Below are positions 9,901-23,059 of a DNA stretch of 64,000 nucleotides, piece after piece; the first letter of the stretch is position 1; every line of letters starts with the position of its first letter. Source of the stretch: Canna indica (lineage: Eukaryota > Streptophyta > Magnoliopsida > Zingiberales > Cannaceae); assembly GCA_034359265.1 (NCBI GenBank), contig CP136890.1:47404501-47468500 (forward strand). The letters are read 5' to 3'. The translations under genes and the position numbers were made by a program. Under the pieces are notes generated by a model. It did not search any database. It saw only the letters and a program-made list of their open reading frames with translations, and was not told the origin of the DNA.

Positions 9901-12900
9901 AGAATCTTGAACTATCGGGTATCGACTCGAAACGACCAGAAATCAGAGTCCCGGGCGACTCCAGATCATTCACTGTGATGGGAGAAGTTGTTAATCGAGT
10001 TATTTTTGACCGACTAATGCAAAGAATTACACGCTTTTTCGAACAGAATGCTGAAAGAAGCCTACTGATTGAATTTTCGGGTATCGACCCGAAACGACCA
10101 GAAAACTGAGTCCCGGGCGACTCCAGATCATTCACTGTGATGGGAGAAGTTGTTAATCGAGTTATTTTTGACCGACTAATGCAAAGAATTACACGCTTTT
10201 TCGAACAGAATGCTGAAAGAAGCCTACTGATTGAATTTTCGGGTATCGACTCGAAACGACCAGAAATCGGAGTCCCGGGCGACTCCAGATCATTCACTGT
10301 GATGGGAGAAGTTGTTAATCGAGTAATTTTTGACCGACTAATGCAAAGAATTACACGCTTTTTCGAACAGAATGCTGAAAGAAGCCTACTGATTGAATTT
10401 TCGGGTATCGACCCGAAACGACCAGAAAACTGAGTCCCGGGCGACTCCAGATCATTCACTGTGATGGGAGAAGTTGTTAATCGAGTTATTTTTTACCGAC
10501 TAATGCAAAGAATTACACGCTTTTTCGAACAGAATGCTGAAAGAAGCCTACTGATTGAATTTTCGGGTATCGACTCGAAAAGACCAGAAATCTGAGTCCC
10601 GGGCGACTCCAGATCATTCACTGTGATGGGAGATGTTGTTAATCGAGTTATTTTTGACCGACTAATGCAAAGAATTACACGCTTTTTCGAACAGAATGCT
10701 GAACGAAGCCTACTGATTGAACTTTCGGGTATCGACTCGAAACGACCAGAAATCTGAGTCCCGGGCGACTCCAGATCATTCACTGTGATGGGAGAAGTTG
10801 TTAATCGAGTTATTTTTGACAGACTAATGCAAAGAATTGCAAGATTTTTCGAATAGAATCTTGAACTTTCGGGTATCGACTCGAAACGACCAGAAATCTG
10901 AGTCCCGGGCGACTCCAGAACATTCACTGTGATGGGAGAAGTTGTTAATCGAGTTATTTTTGACCGACTAATGCAAAGAATTACACGCTTTTTCGAACAG
11001 AATGCTGAACGAAGCCTACTGATTGAACTTTCGGGTATCGACTCGAAACGACCAGAAATTTGAGTCCCGGGCGACTCCAGATCATTCACTGTGATGGGAG
11101 AAGTTGTTAATCGAGTTATTTTTGACAGACTAATGCAAAGAATTGCAAGATTTTTCGAATAGAATCTTGAACTTTCGGGTATCGACTCGAAACGACCAGA
11201 AATCTGAGTCCCGGGCGACTCCAGAACATTCACTGTGATGGGAGAAGTTCTTAATCGAGTTATTTTTGACAAACTAATGCAAAGAATTGCAAGATTTTTC
11301 GAATAGAATCTTGAACGAAGCCGACTGATTGAACTTCGGGGTATCGGCTCGAAACGCCCAGCAATCTGAGTCCCGAGCGACTCCAGAACATTCACTGTGA
11401 TGGGAGAAGTTGTTAATCGAGTTATTTTTAACAGACTAATGCAAAGAATTGCTAGATTTTTCGAATAGAATCTTGAACTATCGGGTATCGACTCGAAACG
11501 ACCAGAAATCAGAGTCCCGGGCGACTCCAGATCATTCACTGTGATGGGAGAAGTTGTTAATCGAGTTATTTTTGACCGACTAATGCAAAGAATTACACGC
11601 TTTTTCGAACAAAATGCTGAAAGAAGCCTACTGATTGAATTTTCGGGTATCGACCCGAAACGACCAGAAAACTGAGTCCCGGGCGACTCCAGATCATTCA
11701 CTGTGATGGGAGAAGTTGTTAATCGAGTTATTTTTGACCGACTAATGCAAAGAATTACACGCTTTTTCGAACAGAATGCTGAAAGAAGGCTACTGATTGA
11801 ATTTTCGGGTATCGACTCGAAACGACCAGAAATCAGAGTCCCGGGCGACTCCAGATCATTCACTGTGATGGGAGAAGTTGTTAATCGAGTTATTTTTGAC
11901 CGACTAATGCAAAGAATTACACGCTTTTTCGAACAGAATGCTGAAAGAAGCCTACTGATTGAATTTTCGGGTATCGACCCGAAACGACCAGAAAACTGAG
12001 TCCCGGGCGACTCCAGATCATTCACTGTGATGGGAGAAGTTGTTAATCGAGTTATTTTTTACCGACTAATGCAAAGAATTACACGCTTTTTCGAACAGAA
12101 TGCTGAAAGAAGCCTACTGATTGAATTTTCGGGTATCGACTCGAAAAGACCAGAAATCTGAGTCCCGGGCGACTCCAGATCATTCACTGTGATGGGAGAT
12201 GTTGTTAATCGAGTTATTTTTGACCGACTAATGCAAAGAATTACACGCTTTTTCGAACAGAATGCTGAAAGACGCCTACAGATTGAATTTTCGGGTATCG
12301 ACTCGAAAAGACCAGAAATCTGAGTCCCGGGCGACTCCAGATCATTCACTGTGATGGGAGATGTTGTTAATCGAGTTATTTTTGACCGACTAATGCAAAG
12401 AATTACACGCTTTTCTAACAGAATGCTGAACGAAGCCTACTGATTGAACTTTCGGGTATCGACTCGAAACGACCAGAAATCTGAGTCCCGGGCGACTCCA
12501 GAACATTCACTGTGATGGGAGAAGTTGTTAATCGAGTTATTTTTGACCGACTAATGCAAAGAATTACACGCTTTTTCGAACAGAATGCTGAACGAAGCCT
12601 ACTGATTGAACTTTCGGGTATCGACTCGAAACGACCAGAAATTTGAGTCCCGGGCGACTCCAGATCATTCACTGTGATGGGAGAAGTTGTTAATCGAGTT
12701 ATTTTTGACAGTCTAATGCAAAGAATTGCAAGATTTTTCGAATAGAATCTTGAACTTTCGGGTATCGACTCGAAACGACCAGAAATCTGAGTCCCGGGCG
12801 ACTCCAGAACATTCACTGTGATGGGAGAAGTTCTTAATCGAGTTATTTTTGACAAACTAATGCAAAGAATTGCAAGATTTTTCGAATAGAATCTTGAACG

Positions 12901-15029
12901 AAGCCGACTGATTGAACTTCGGGGTATCGGCTCGAAACGCCCAGCAATCTGAGTCCCGAGCGACTCCAGAACATTCACTGTGATGGGAGAAGTTGTTAAT
13001 CGAGTTATTTTTAACAGACTAATGCAAAGAATTGCTAGATTTTTCGAATAGAATCTTGAACTATCGGGTATCGACTCGAAACGACCAGAAATCAGAGTCC
13101 CGGGCGACTCCAGATCATTCACTGTGATGGGAGAAGTTGTTAATCGAGTTATTTTTGACCGACTAATGCAAAGAATTACACGCTTTTTCGAACAGAATGC
13201 TGAAAGAAGCCTACTGATTGAATTTTCGGGTATCGACCCGAAACGACCAGAAAACTGAGTCCCGGGCGACTCCAGATCATTCACTGTGATGGGAGAAGTT
13301 GTTAATCGAGTTATTTTTGACCGACTAATGCAAAGAATTACACGCTTTTTCGAACAGAATGCTGAAAGAAGCCTACTGATTGAATTTTCGGGTATCGACT
13401 CGAAACGACCAGAAATCGGAGTCCCGGGCGACTCCAGATCATTCACTGTGATGGGAGAAGTTGTTAATCGAGTTATTTTTGACCGACTAATGCAAAGAAT
13501 TACACGCTTTTTCGAACAGAATGCTGAAAGAAGCCTACTGATTGAATTTTCGGGTATCGACCCGAAACGACCAGAAAACTGAGTCCCGGGCGACTCCAGA
13601 TCATTCACTGTGATGGGAGAAGTTGTTAATCGAGTTATTTTTTACCGACTAATGCAAAGAATTACACGCTTTTTCGAACAGAATGCTGAAAGAAGCCTAC
13701 TGATTGAATTTTCGGGTATCGACTCGAAAAGACCAGAAATCTGAGTCCCGGGCGACTCCAGATCATTCACTGTGATGGGAGATGTTGTTAATCGAGTTAT
13801 TTTTGACCGACTAATGCAAAGAATTACACGCTTTTTCGAACAGAATGCTGAAAGACGCCTACTGATTGAATTTTCGGGTATCGACTCGAAAAGACTAGAA
13901 ATCTGAGTCCCGGGCGACTCCAGATCATTCACTGTGATGGGAGATGTTGTTAATCGAGTTATTTTTGACCGACTAATGCAAAGAATTACACGCTTTTCTA
14001 ACAGAATGCTGAACGAAGCCTACTGATTGAACTTTCGGGTATCGACTCGAAACGACCAGAAATCTGAGTCCCGGGCGACTCCAGAACATTCACTGTGATG
14101 GGAGAAGTTGTTAATCGAGTTATTTTTGACCGATTAATGCAAAGAATTACACGCTTTTCGAATAGAATGCTGAACGAAGCCTACTGATTGAACTTTCGGG
14201 TATCGACTCGAAACGACCAGAAATCAGAGTCCCGGGCGACTCCAGAACATTCACTGTGATGGGAGAAGTTGTTAATCGAGTTATTTTTGACCGACTAATG
14301 CAAAGAATTACACGCTTTTTCGAACAGAATGCTGAACGAAGCCTACTGATTGAACTTTCGGGTATCGACTCGAAACGACCAGAAATTTGAGTCCCGGGCG
14401 ACTCCAGATCATTCACTGTGATGGGAGAAGTTGTTAATCGAGTTATTTTTGACAGTCTAATGCAAAGAAATGCAAGATTTTTCGAATAGAATCTTGAACT
14501 TTCGGGTATCGACTCGAAACGACCAGAAATCTGAGTCCCGGGCGACTCCAGAACATTCACTGTGATGGGAGAAGTTCTTAATCGAGTTATTTTTGACAAA
14601 CTAATGCAAAGAATTGCAAGATTTTTCGAATAGAATCTTGAACGAAGCCGACTGATTGAACTTCGGGGTATCGGCTCGAAACGCCCAGCAATCTGAGTCC
14701 CGAGCGACTGCAGAACATTCACTGTGATGGGAGAAGTTGTTAATCGAGTTATTTTTAACAGACTAATGCAAAGAATTGCTAGATTTTTCGAATAGAATCT
14801 TGAACTATCGGGTATCGACTCGAAACGACCAGAAATCAGAGTCCCGGGCGACTCCAGATCATTCAGTGTGATGGGAGAAGTTGTTAATCGAGTTATTTTT
14901 GACCGACTAATGCAAAGAATTACACGCTTTTTCGAACAGAATGCTGAAAGAAGCCTACTGATTGAATTTTCGGGTATCGACCCGAAACGACCAGAAAACT
15001 GAGTCCCGGGCGACTCCAGATCATTCACT
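6971..15029. repeat. Ten-monomer higher-order repeat, 1583-bp unit in five variants
   Basis: Units start at 6971, 8554, 10137, 11703 and 13286, giving lengths of 1583, 1583, 1566, 1583 and 1744. A 1583-bp unit is seven 162-bp, one 161-bp and two 144-bp monomers. Private markers confirm register: a TTTTTTACCG monomer (7327, 8910, 10493, 12059, 13642), CTACAGATTG (near 7546, 9129 and 12278), and GACAGTCTAATGC (near 7977, 9560 and 12708). The 1566-bp unit replaces a 162+161 pair by a 162+144 pair. The 1744-bp unit carries one extra 161-bp monomer. Confidence 0.9.
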
Positions 15030-18000
15030 GTGATGGGAGAAGTTGTTAATCGAGTTATTTTTGACCGACTAATGCAAAGAATTACACGCTTTTTCGAACA
15101 GAATGCTGAAAGAAGCCTACTGATTGAATTTTCGGGTATCGACTCGAAACGACCAGAAATCAGAGTCCCGGGCGACTCCAGATCATTCACTGTGATGGGA
15201 GAAGTTGTTAATCGAGTTATTTTTGACCGACTAATGCAAAGAATTACACGCTTTTTCGAACAGAATGCTGAAAGAAGCCTACTGATTGAATTTTCGGGTA
15301 TCGACCCGAAACGACCAGAAAACTGAGTCCCGGGCGACTCCAGATCATTCACTGTGATGGGAGAAGTTGTTAATCGAGTTATTTTTTACCGACTAATGCA
15401 AAGAATTACACGCTTTTTCGAACAGAATGCTGAAAGAAGCCTACTGATTGAATTTTCGGGTATCGACTCGAAAAGACCAGAAATCTGAGTCCCGGGCGAC
15501 TCCAGATCATTCACTGTGATGGGAGATGTTGTTAATCGAGTTATTTTTGACCGACTAATGCAAAGAATTACACGCTTTTTCGAACAGAATGCTGAAAGAC
15601 GCCTACTGATTGAATTTTCGGGTATCGACTCGAAAAGACTAGAAATCTGAGTCCCGGGCGACTCCAGATCATTCACTGTGATGGGAGATGTTGTTAATCG
15701 AGTTATTTTTGACCGACTAATGCAAAGAATTACACGCTTTTCTAACAGAATGCTGAACGAAGCCTACTGATTGAACTTTCGGGTATCGACTCGAAACGAC
15801 CAGAAATCTGAGTCCCGGGCGACTCCAGAACATTCACTGTGATGGGAGAAGTTGTTAATCGAGTTATTTTTGACCGATTAATGCAAAGAATTACACGCTT
15901 TTCGAATAGAATGCTGAACGAAGCCTACTGATTGAACTTTCGGGTATCGACTCGAAACGACCAAAAATCTGAGTCCCGGGCGACTCCAGATCATTCACTG
16001 TGATGGGAGAAGTTGTTAATCGAGTTATTTTTGACCGACTAATGCAAAGAATTACACGCTTTTTCGAACAGAATGCTGAAAGAAGACTACTGATTGAATT
16101 TTCGGGTATCGACTCGAAACGACCAGAAAACTGAGTCCCGGGCGACTCCAGATCATTCACTGTGATGGGAGAAGTTGTTAATCGAGTTATTTTTCACCGA
16201 CTAATGCAAAGAATTACACGCTTTTTCGAACAGAATGCTGAAAGAAGCCTACTGATTGAATTTTCGGGTATCGACTCGAAAAGACCAGAAATCTGAGTCC
16301 CGGGCGACTCCAGATCATTCACTGTGATGGGAGATGTTGTTAATCGAGTTATTTTTGACCGACTAATGCAAAGAATTACACGCTTTTCGAACAGAATGCT
16401 GAACGAAGCCTACTGATTGAACTTTCGGGTATGGACTCGAAACGACCAGAAATCTGAGTCCCGGGCGACTCCAGATCATTCACTGTGATGGGAGAAGTTG
16501 TTAATCGAGTTATTTTTGACCGACTAATGCAAAGAATTACACGCTTTTTCGAACAGAATGCTGAAAGAAGCCTACTGATTGAATTTTCGGGTATCGACTC
16601 GAAACGACCAGAAATCTGAGTCCCGGGCGACTCCAGATCATTCACTGTGATGGGAGAAGTTGTTAATCGAGTTATTTTTGACCGACTAATGCAAAGAATT
16701 ACACGCTTTTTCGAACAGAATGCTGAAAGACGCCTACTGATTGAATTTTCGGGTATCGACTCGAAAAGACTAGAAATCTGAGTCCCGGGCGACTCCAGAT
16801 CATTCACTGTGATGGGAGATGTTGTTAATCGAGTTATTTTTGACCGACTAATGCAAAGAATTACACGCTTTTCTAACAGAATGCTGAACGAAGCCTACTG
16901 ATTGAACTTTCGGGTATCGACTCGAAACGACCAGAAATCTGAGTCCCGGGCGACTCCAGAACATTCACTGTGATGGGAGAAGTTGTTAATCGAGTTATTT
17001 TTGACCGATTAATGCAAAGAATTACACGCTTTTCGAATAGAATGCTGAACGAAGCCTACTGATTGAACTTTCGGGTATCGACTCGAAACGACCAGAAATC
17101 AGAGTCCCGGGCGACTCCAGAACATTCACTGTGATGGGAGAAGTTGTTAATCGAGTTATTTTTGACCGATTAATGCAAAGAATTACACGCTTTTCGAATA
17201 GAATGCTGAACGAAGCCTACTGATTGAACTTTCGGGTATCGACTCGAAACGACCAAAAATCTGAGTCCCGGGCGACTCCAGATCATTCACTGTGATGGGA
17301 GAAGTTGTTAATCGAGTTATTTTTGACCGACTAATGCAAAGAATTACACGCTTTTTCGAACAGAATGCTGAAAGAAGACTACTGATTGAATTTTCGGGTA
17401 TCGACTCGAAACGACCAGAAAACTGAGTCCCGGGCGACTCCAGATCATTCACTGTGATGGGAGAAGTTGTTAATCGAGTTATTTTTCACCGACTAATGCA
17501 AAGAATTACACGCTTTTTCGAACAGAATGCTGAAAGAAGCCTACTGATTGAATTTTCGGGTATCGACTCGAAAAGACCAGAAATCTGAGTCCCGGGCGAC
17601 TCCAGATCATTCACTGTGATGGGAGATGTTGTTAATCGAGTTATTTTTGACCGACTAATGCAAAGAATTACACGCTTTTCGAACAGAATGCTGAACGAAG
17701 CCTACTGATTGAACTTTCGGGTATGGACTCGAAACGACCAGAAATCTGAGTCCCGGGCGACTCCAGATCATTCACTGTGATGGGAGAAGTTGTTAATCGA
17801 GTTATTTTTGACCGACTAATGCAAAGAATTACACGCTTTTTCGAACAGAATGCTGAAAGAAGCCTACTGATTGAATTTTCGGGTATCGACTCGAAACGAC
17901 CAGAAATCTGAGTCCCGGGCGACTCCAGATCATTCACTGTGATGGGAGAAGTTGTTAATCGAGTTATTTTTGACCGACTAATGCAAAGAATTACACGCTT

Positions 18001-21000
18001 TTTCGAACAGAATGCTGAAAGACGCCTACTGATTGAATTTTCGGGTATCGACTCGAAAAGACTAGAAATCTGAGTCCCGGGCGACTCCAGATCATTCACT
18101 GTGATGGGAGATGTTGTTAATCGAGTTATTTTTGACCGACTAATGCAAAGAATTACACGCTTTTCTAACAGAATGCTGAACGAAGCCTACTGATTGAACT
18201 TTCGGGTATCGACTCGAAACGACCAGAAATCTGAGTCCCGGGCGACTCCAGAACATTCACTGTGATGGGAGAAGTTGTTAATCGAGTTATTTTTGACCGA
18301 TTAATGCAAAGAATTACACGCTTTTCGAATAGAATGCTGAACGAAGCCTACTGATTGAACTTTCGGGTATCGACTCGAAACGACCAGAAATCAGAGTCCC
18401 GGGCGACTCCAGAACATTCACTGTGATGGGAGAAGTTGTTAATCGAGTTATTTTTGACCGACTAATGCAAAGAATTACACGCTTTTTCGAACAGAATGCT
18501 GAACGAAGCCTACTGATTGAACTTTCGGGTATCGACTCGAAACGACCAGAAATTTGAGTCCCGGGCGACTCCAGATCATTCACTGTGATGGGAGAAGTTG
18601 TTAATCGAGTTATTTTTGACAGTCTAATGCAAAGAATTGCAAGATTTTTCGAATAGAATCTTGAACTTTCGGGTATCGACTCGAAACGACCAGAAATCTG
18701 AGTCCCGGGCGACTCCAGAACATTCACTGTGATGGGAGAAGTTCTTAATCGAGTTATTTTTGACAAACTAATGCAAAGAATTGCAAGATTTTTCGAATAG
18801 AATCTTGAACGAAGCCGACTGATTGAACTTCGGGGTATCGGCTCGAAACGCCCAGCAATCTGAGTCCCGAGCGACTCCAGAACATTCACTGTGATGGGAG
18901 AAGTTGTTAATCGAGTTATTTTTAACAGACTAATGCAAAGAATTGCTAGATTTTTCGAATAGAATCTTGAACTATCGGGTATCGACTCGAAACGACCAGA
19001 AATCAGAGTCCCGGGCGACTCCAGATCATTCAGTGTGATGGGAGAAGTTGTTAATCGAGTTATTTTTGACCGACTAATGCAAAGAATTACACGCTTTTTC
19101 GAACAGAATGCTGAAAGAAGCCTACTGATTGAATTTTCGGGTATCGACCCGAAACGACCAGAAAACTGAGTCCCGGGCGACTCCAGATCATTCACTGTGA
19201 TGGGAGAAGTTGTTAATCGAGTTATTTTTGACCGACTAATGCAAAGAATTACACGCTTTTTCGAACAGAATGCTGAAAGAAGCCTACTGATTGAATTTTC
19301 GGGTATCGACTCGAAACGACCAGAAATCAGAGTCCCGGGCGACTCCAGATCATTCACTGTGATGGGAGAAGTTGTTAATCGAGTTATTTTTGACCGACTA
19401 ATGCAAAGAATTACACGCTTTTTCGAACAGAATGCTGAAAGAAGCCTACTGATTGAATTTTCGGGTATCGACCCGAAACGACCAGAAAACTGAGTCCCGG
19501 GCGACTCCAGATCATTCACTGTGATGGGAGAAGTTGTTAATCGAGTTATTTTTTACCGACTAATGCAAAGAATTACACGCTTTTTCGAACAGAATGCTGA
19601 AAGAAGCCTACTGATTGAATTTTCGGGTATCGACTCGAAAAGACCAGAAATCTGAGTCCCGGGCGACTCCAGATCATTCACTGTGATGGGAGATGTTGTT
19701 AATCGAGTTATTTTTGACCGACTAATGCAAAGAATTACACGCTTTTTCGAACAGAATGCTGAAAGACGCCTACTGATTGAATTTTCGGGTATCGACTCGA
19801 AAAGACTAGAAATCTGAGTCCCGGGCGACTCCAGATCATTCACTGTGATGGGAGATGTTGTTAATCGAGTTATTTTTGACCGACTAATGCAAAGAATTAC
19901 ACGCTTTTCTAACAGAATGCTGAACGAAGCCTACTGATTGAACTTTCGGGTATCGACTCGAAACGACCAGAAATCTGAGTCCCGGGCGACTCCAGAACAT
20001 TCACTGTGATGGGAGAAGTTGTTAATCGAGTTATTTTTGACCGATTAATGCAAAGAATTACACGCTTTTCGAATAGAATGCTGAACGAAGCCTACTGATT
20101 GAACTTTCGGGTATCGACTCGAAACGACCAAAAATCTGAGTCCCGGGCGACTCCAGATCATTCACTGTGATGGGAGAAGTTGTTAATCGAGTTATTTTTG
20201 ACCGACTAATGCAAAGAATTACACGCTTTTTCGAACAGAATGCTGAAAGAAGACTACTGATTGAATTTTCGGGTATCGACTCGAAACGACCAGAAAACTG
20301 AGTCCCGGGCGACTCCAGATCATTCACTGTGATGGGAGAAGTTGTTAATCGAGTTATTTTTCACCGACTAATGCAAAGAATTACACGCTTTTTCGAACAG
20401 AATGCTGAAAGAAGCCTACTGATTGAATTTTCGGGTATCGACTCGAAAAGACCAGAAATCTGAGTCCCGGGCGACTCCAGATCATTCACTGTGATGGGAG
20501 ATGTTGTTAATCGAGTTATTTTTGACCGACTAATGCAAAGAATTACACGCTTTTCGAACAGAATGCTGAACGAAGCCTACTGATTGAACTTTCGGGTATG
20601 GACTCGAAACGACCAGAAATCTGAGTCCCGGGCGACTCCAGATCATTCACTGTGATGGGAGAAGTTGTTAATCGAGTTATTTTTGACCGACTAATGCAAA
20701 GAATTACACGCTTTTTCGAACAGAATGCTGAAAGAAGCCTACTGATTGAATTTTCGGGTATCGACTCGAAACGACCAGAAATCTGAGTCCCGGGCGACTC
20801 CAGATCATTCACTGTGATGGGAGAAGTTGTTAATCGAGTTATTTTTGACCGACTAATGCAAAGAATTACACGCTTTTTCGAACAGAATGCTGAAAGAAGC
20901 CTACTGATTGAATTTTCGGGTATCGACTCGAAAAGACCAGAAATCTGAGTCCCGAGCGACTCCAGATCATTCACTGTGATGGGAGATGTTGTTAATCGAG

Positions 21001-21455
21001 TTATTTTTGACCGACTAATGCAAAGAATTACACGCTTTTTCGAACAGAATGCTGAAAGACGCCTACTGATTGAATTTTCGGGTATCGACTCGAAAAGACC
21101 AGAAATCTGAGTCCCGGGCGACTCCAGATCATTCACTGTGATGGGAGATGTTGTTAATCGAGTTATTTTTGACCGACTAATGCAAAGAATTACACTCTTT
21201 TTCGAACAGAATGCTGAAAGAAGCATACTGATTGAATTTTCGGGTATCGACTCGAAAAGACCAGAAATCTGAGTCCCGGGCGACTCCAGATCATTCACTG
21301 TGATGGGAGATGTTGTTAATCGAGTTATTTTTGACCGACTAATGCAAAGAATTACACGCTTTTCAAACAGAATGCTGAACGAAGCCTACTGATTGAACTT
21401 TCGGGTATCGACTCGAAACGACCAGAAATCTGAGTCCCGGGCGGCTCCAGAACAT
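15030..21455. repeat. 4167-bp block and embedded 1292-bp eight-monomer duplication
   Basis: Positions 14147, 15386 and 15891 correspond to 18314, 19553 and 20058, an offset of 4167. This equals 1583 plus twice 1292. The 1292-bp unit (four 162-bp and four 161-bp monomers) occurs at 15891-17182 and again from 17183 to about 18450. Markers are CTTTTCGAATAG, a GACCAAAAATCTG monomer, GAAGACTACTG and TTTTTCACCGAC. Past 20543 the order extends into A-type units, with CGAGCG in one canonical-looking monomer near 20955 and ACACTCTTTTTCG near 21194. Confidence 0.86.
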
Positions 21456-22771
21456 TCACTGTGATGGGAGAGTTGTTAATCGAGTTATTTTTGACCGACT
21501 AATGCAAAGAATTACACGCTTTTTCGAACAGAATGCTGAACGAAGCCTACTGATTGAACTTTCGGGTATCGACTCGAAACGACCAGAAATCTGAGTCCCG
21601 GGCGACTCCAGATCATTCACTGTGATGGGAGAAGTTGTTAATCGAGTTATTTTTGACAGACTAATGCAAAGAATTGCAAGATTTTTCGAATAGAATCTTG
21701 AACTTTCGGGTATCGACTCGAAACGACCAGAAATCTGAGTCCCGGGCGACTCCAGAACATTCACTGTGATGGGAGAAGTTGTTAATCGAGTTATTTTTGA
21801 CCGACTAATGCAAAGAATTACACGCTTTTTCGAACAGAATGCTGAACGAAGCCTACTGATTGAACTTTCGGGTATCGACTCGAAACGACCAGAAATTTGA
21901 GTCCCGGGCGACTCCAGATCATTCACTGTGATGGGAGAAGTTGTTAATCGAGTTATTTTTGACAAACTAATGCAAAGAATTGCAAGATTTTTCGAATAGA
22001 ATTTTGAACGAAGCCGACTGATTGAACTTCGGGGTATCGGCTCGAAACGCCCAGCAATCTGAGTCCCGAGCGACTCCAGAACATTCACTGTGATGGGAGA
22101 AGTTGTTAATCGAGTTATTTTTAACAGACTAATGCAAAGAATTGCTAGATTTTTCGAATAGAATCTTGAACTATCGGGTATCGACTCGAAACGACCCGAA
22201 ATCTGAGTCCCGGGCGACTCCAGATCATTCACTGTGATGGGAGAAGTTGTTAATCGAGTTATTTTTGACCGACTAATGCAAAGAATTACACGCTTTTTCG
22301 AACAGAATGCTGAAAGAAGCCTACTGATTGAATTTTCGGGTATCGACCCGAAACGACCAGAAAACTGAGTCCCGGGCGACTCCAGATCATTCACTGTGAT
22401 GGGAGAAGTTGTTAATCGAGTTATTTTTGACCGACTAATGCAAAGAATTACACGCTTTTTCGAACAGAATGCTGAAAGAAGCCTACTGATTGAATTTTCG
22501 GGTATCGACCCGAAACGACCAGAAAACTGAGTCCCGGGCGACTCCAGATCATTCACTGTGATGGGAGAAGTTGTTAATCGAGTTATTTTTGACCGACTAA
22601 TGCAAAGAATTACACGCTTTTTCGAACAGAATGCTGAAAGAAGCCTACTGATTGAATTTTCGGGTATCGACCCGAAACGACCAGAAAACTGAGTCCCGGG
22701 CGACTCCAGATCATTCACTGTGATGGGAGAAGTTGTTAATCGAGTTATTTTTTACCGACTAATGCAAAGAA
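21456..22771. repeat. Transition block with compacted S1/L junction
   Basis: This stretch starts with a GGGAGAG unit and contains B-type, S1 and B-type monomers, then one L-type unit whose left end is canonical (GAAGTTGTTAATCG) but whose right end is L (CTTCGGGG, ATTTTGAACG). Elsewhere an S1 unit comes before L, so here an S1 and the left part of L appear to have been fused or deleted. S2 and three successive A-type units ending in GACCCGAAACGACC follow, and the block ends at a TTTTTTACCG monomer that is also a CTTTTCG 161-bp type. Confidence 0.8.
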
Positions 22772-23059
22772 TTACACGCTTTTCGAACAGAATGCTGAAC
22801 GAAGCCTACTGATTGAACTTTCGGGTATCGACTCGAAACGACCAGAAATCAGAGTCCCGGGCGACTCCAGATCATTCACTGTGATGGGAGAAGTTGTTAA
22901 TCGAGTTATTTTTGACCGACTAATGCAAAGAATTACACGCTTTTTCGAACAGAATGCTGAAAGAAGCCTACTGATTGAATTTTCGGGTATCGACTCGAAA
23001 CGACCAGAAATCTGAGTCCCGGGCGACTCCAGATCATTCACTGTGATGGGAGAAGTTGA

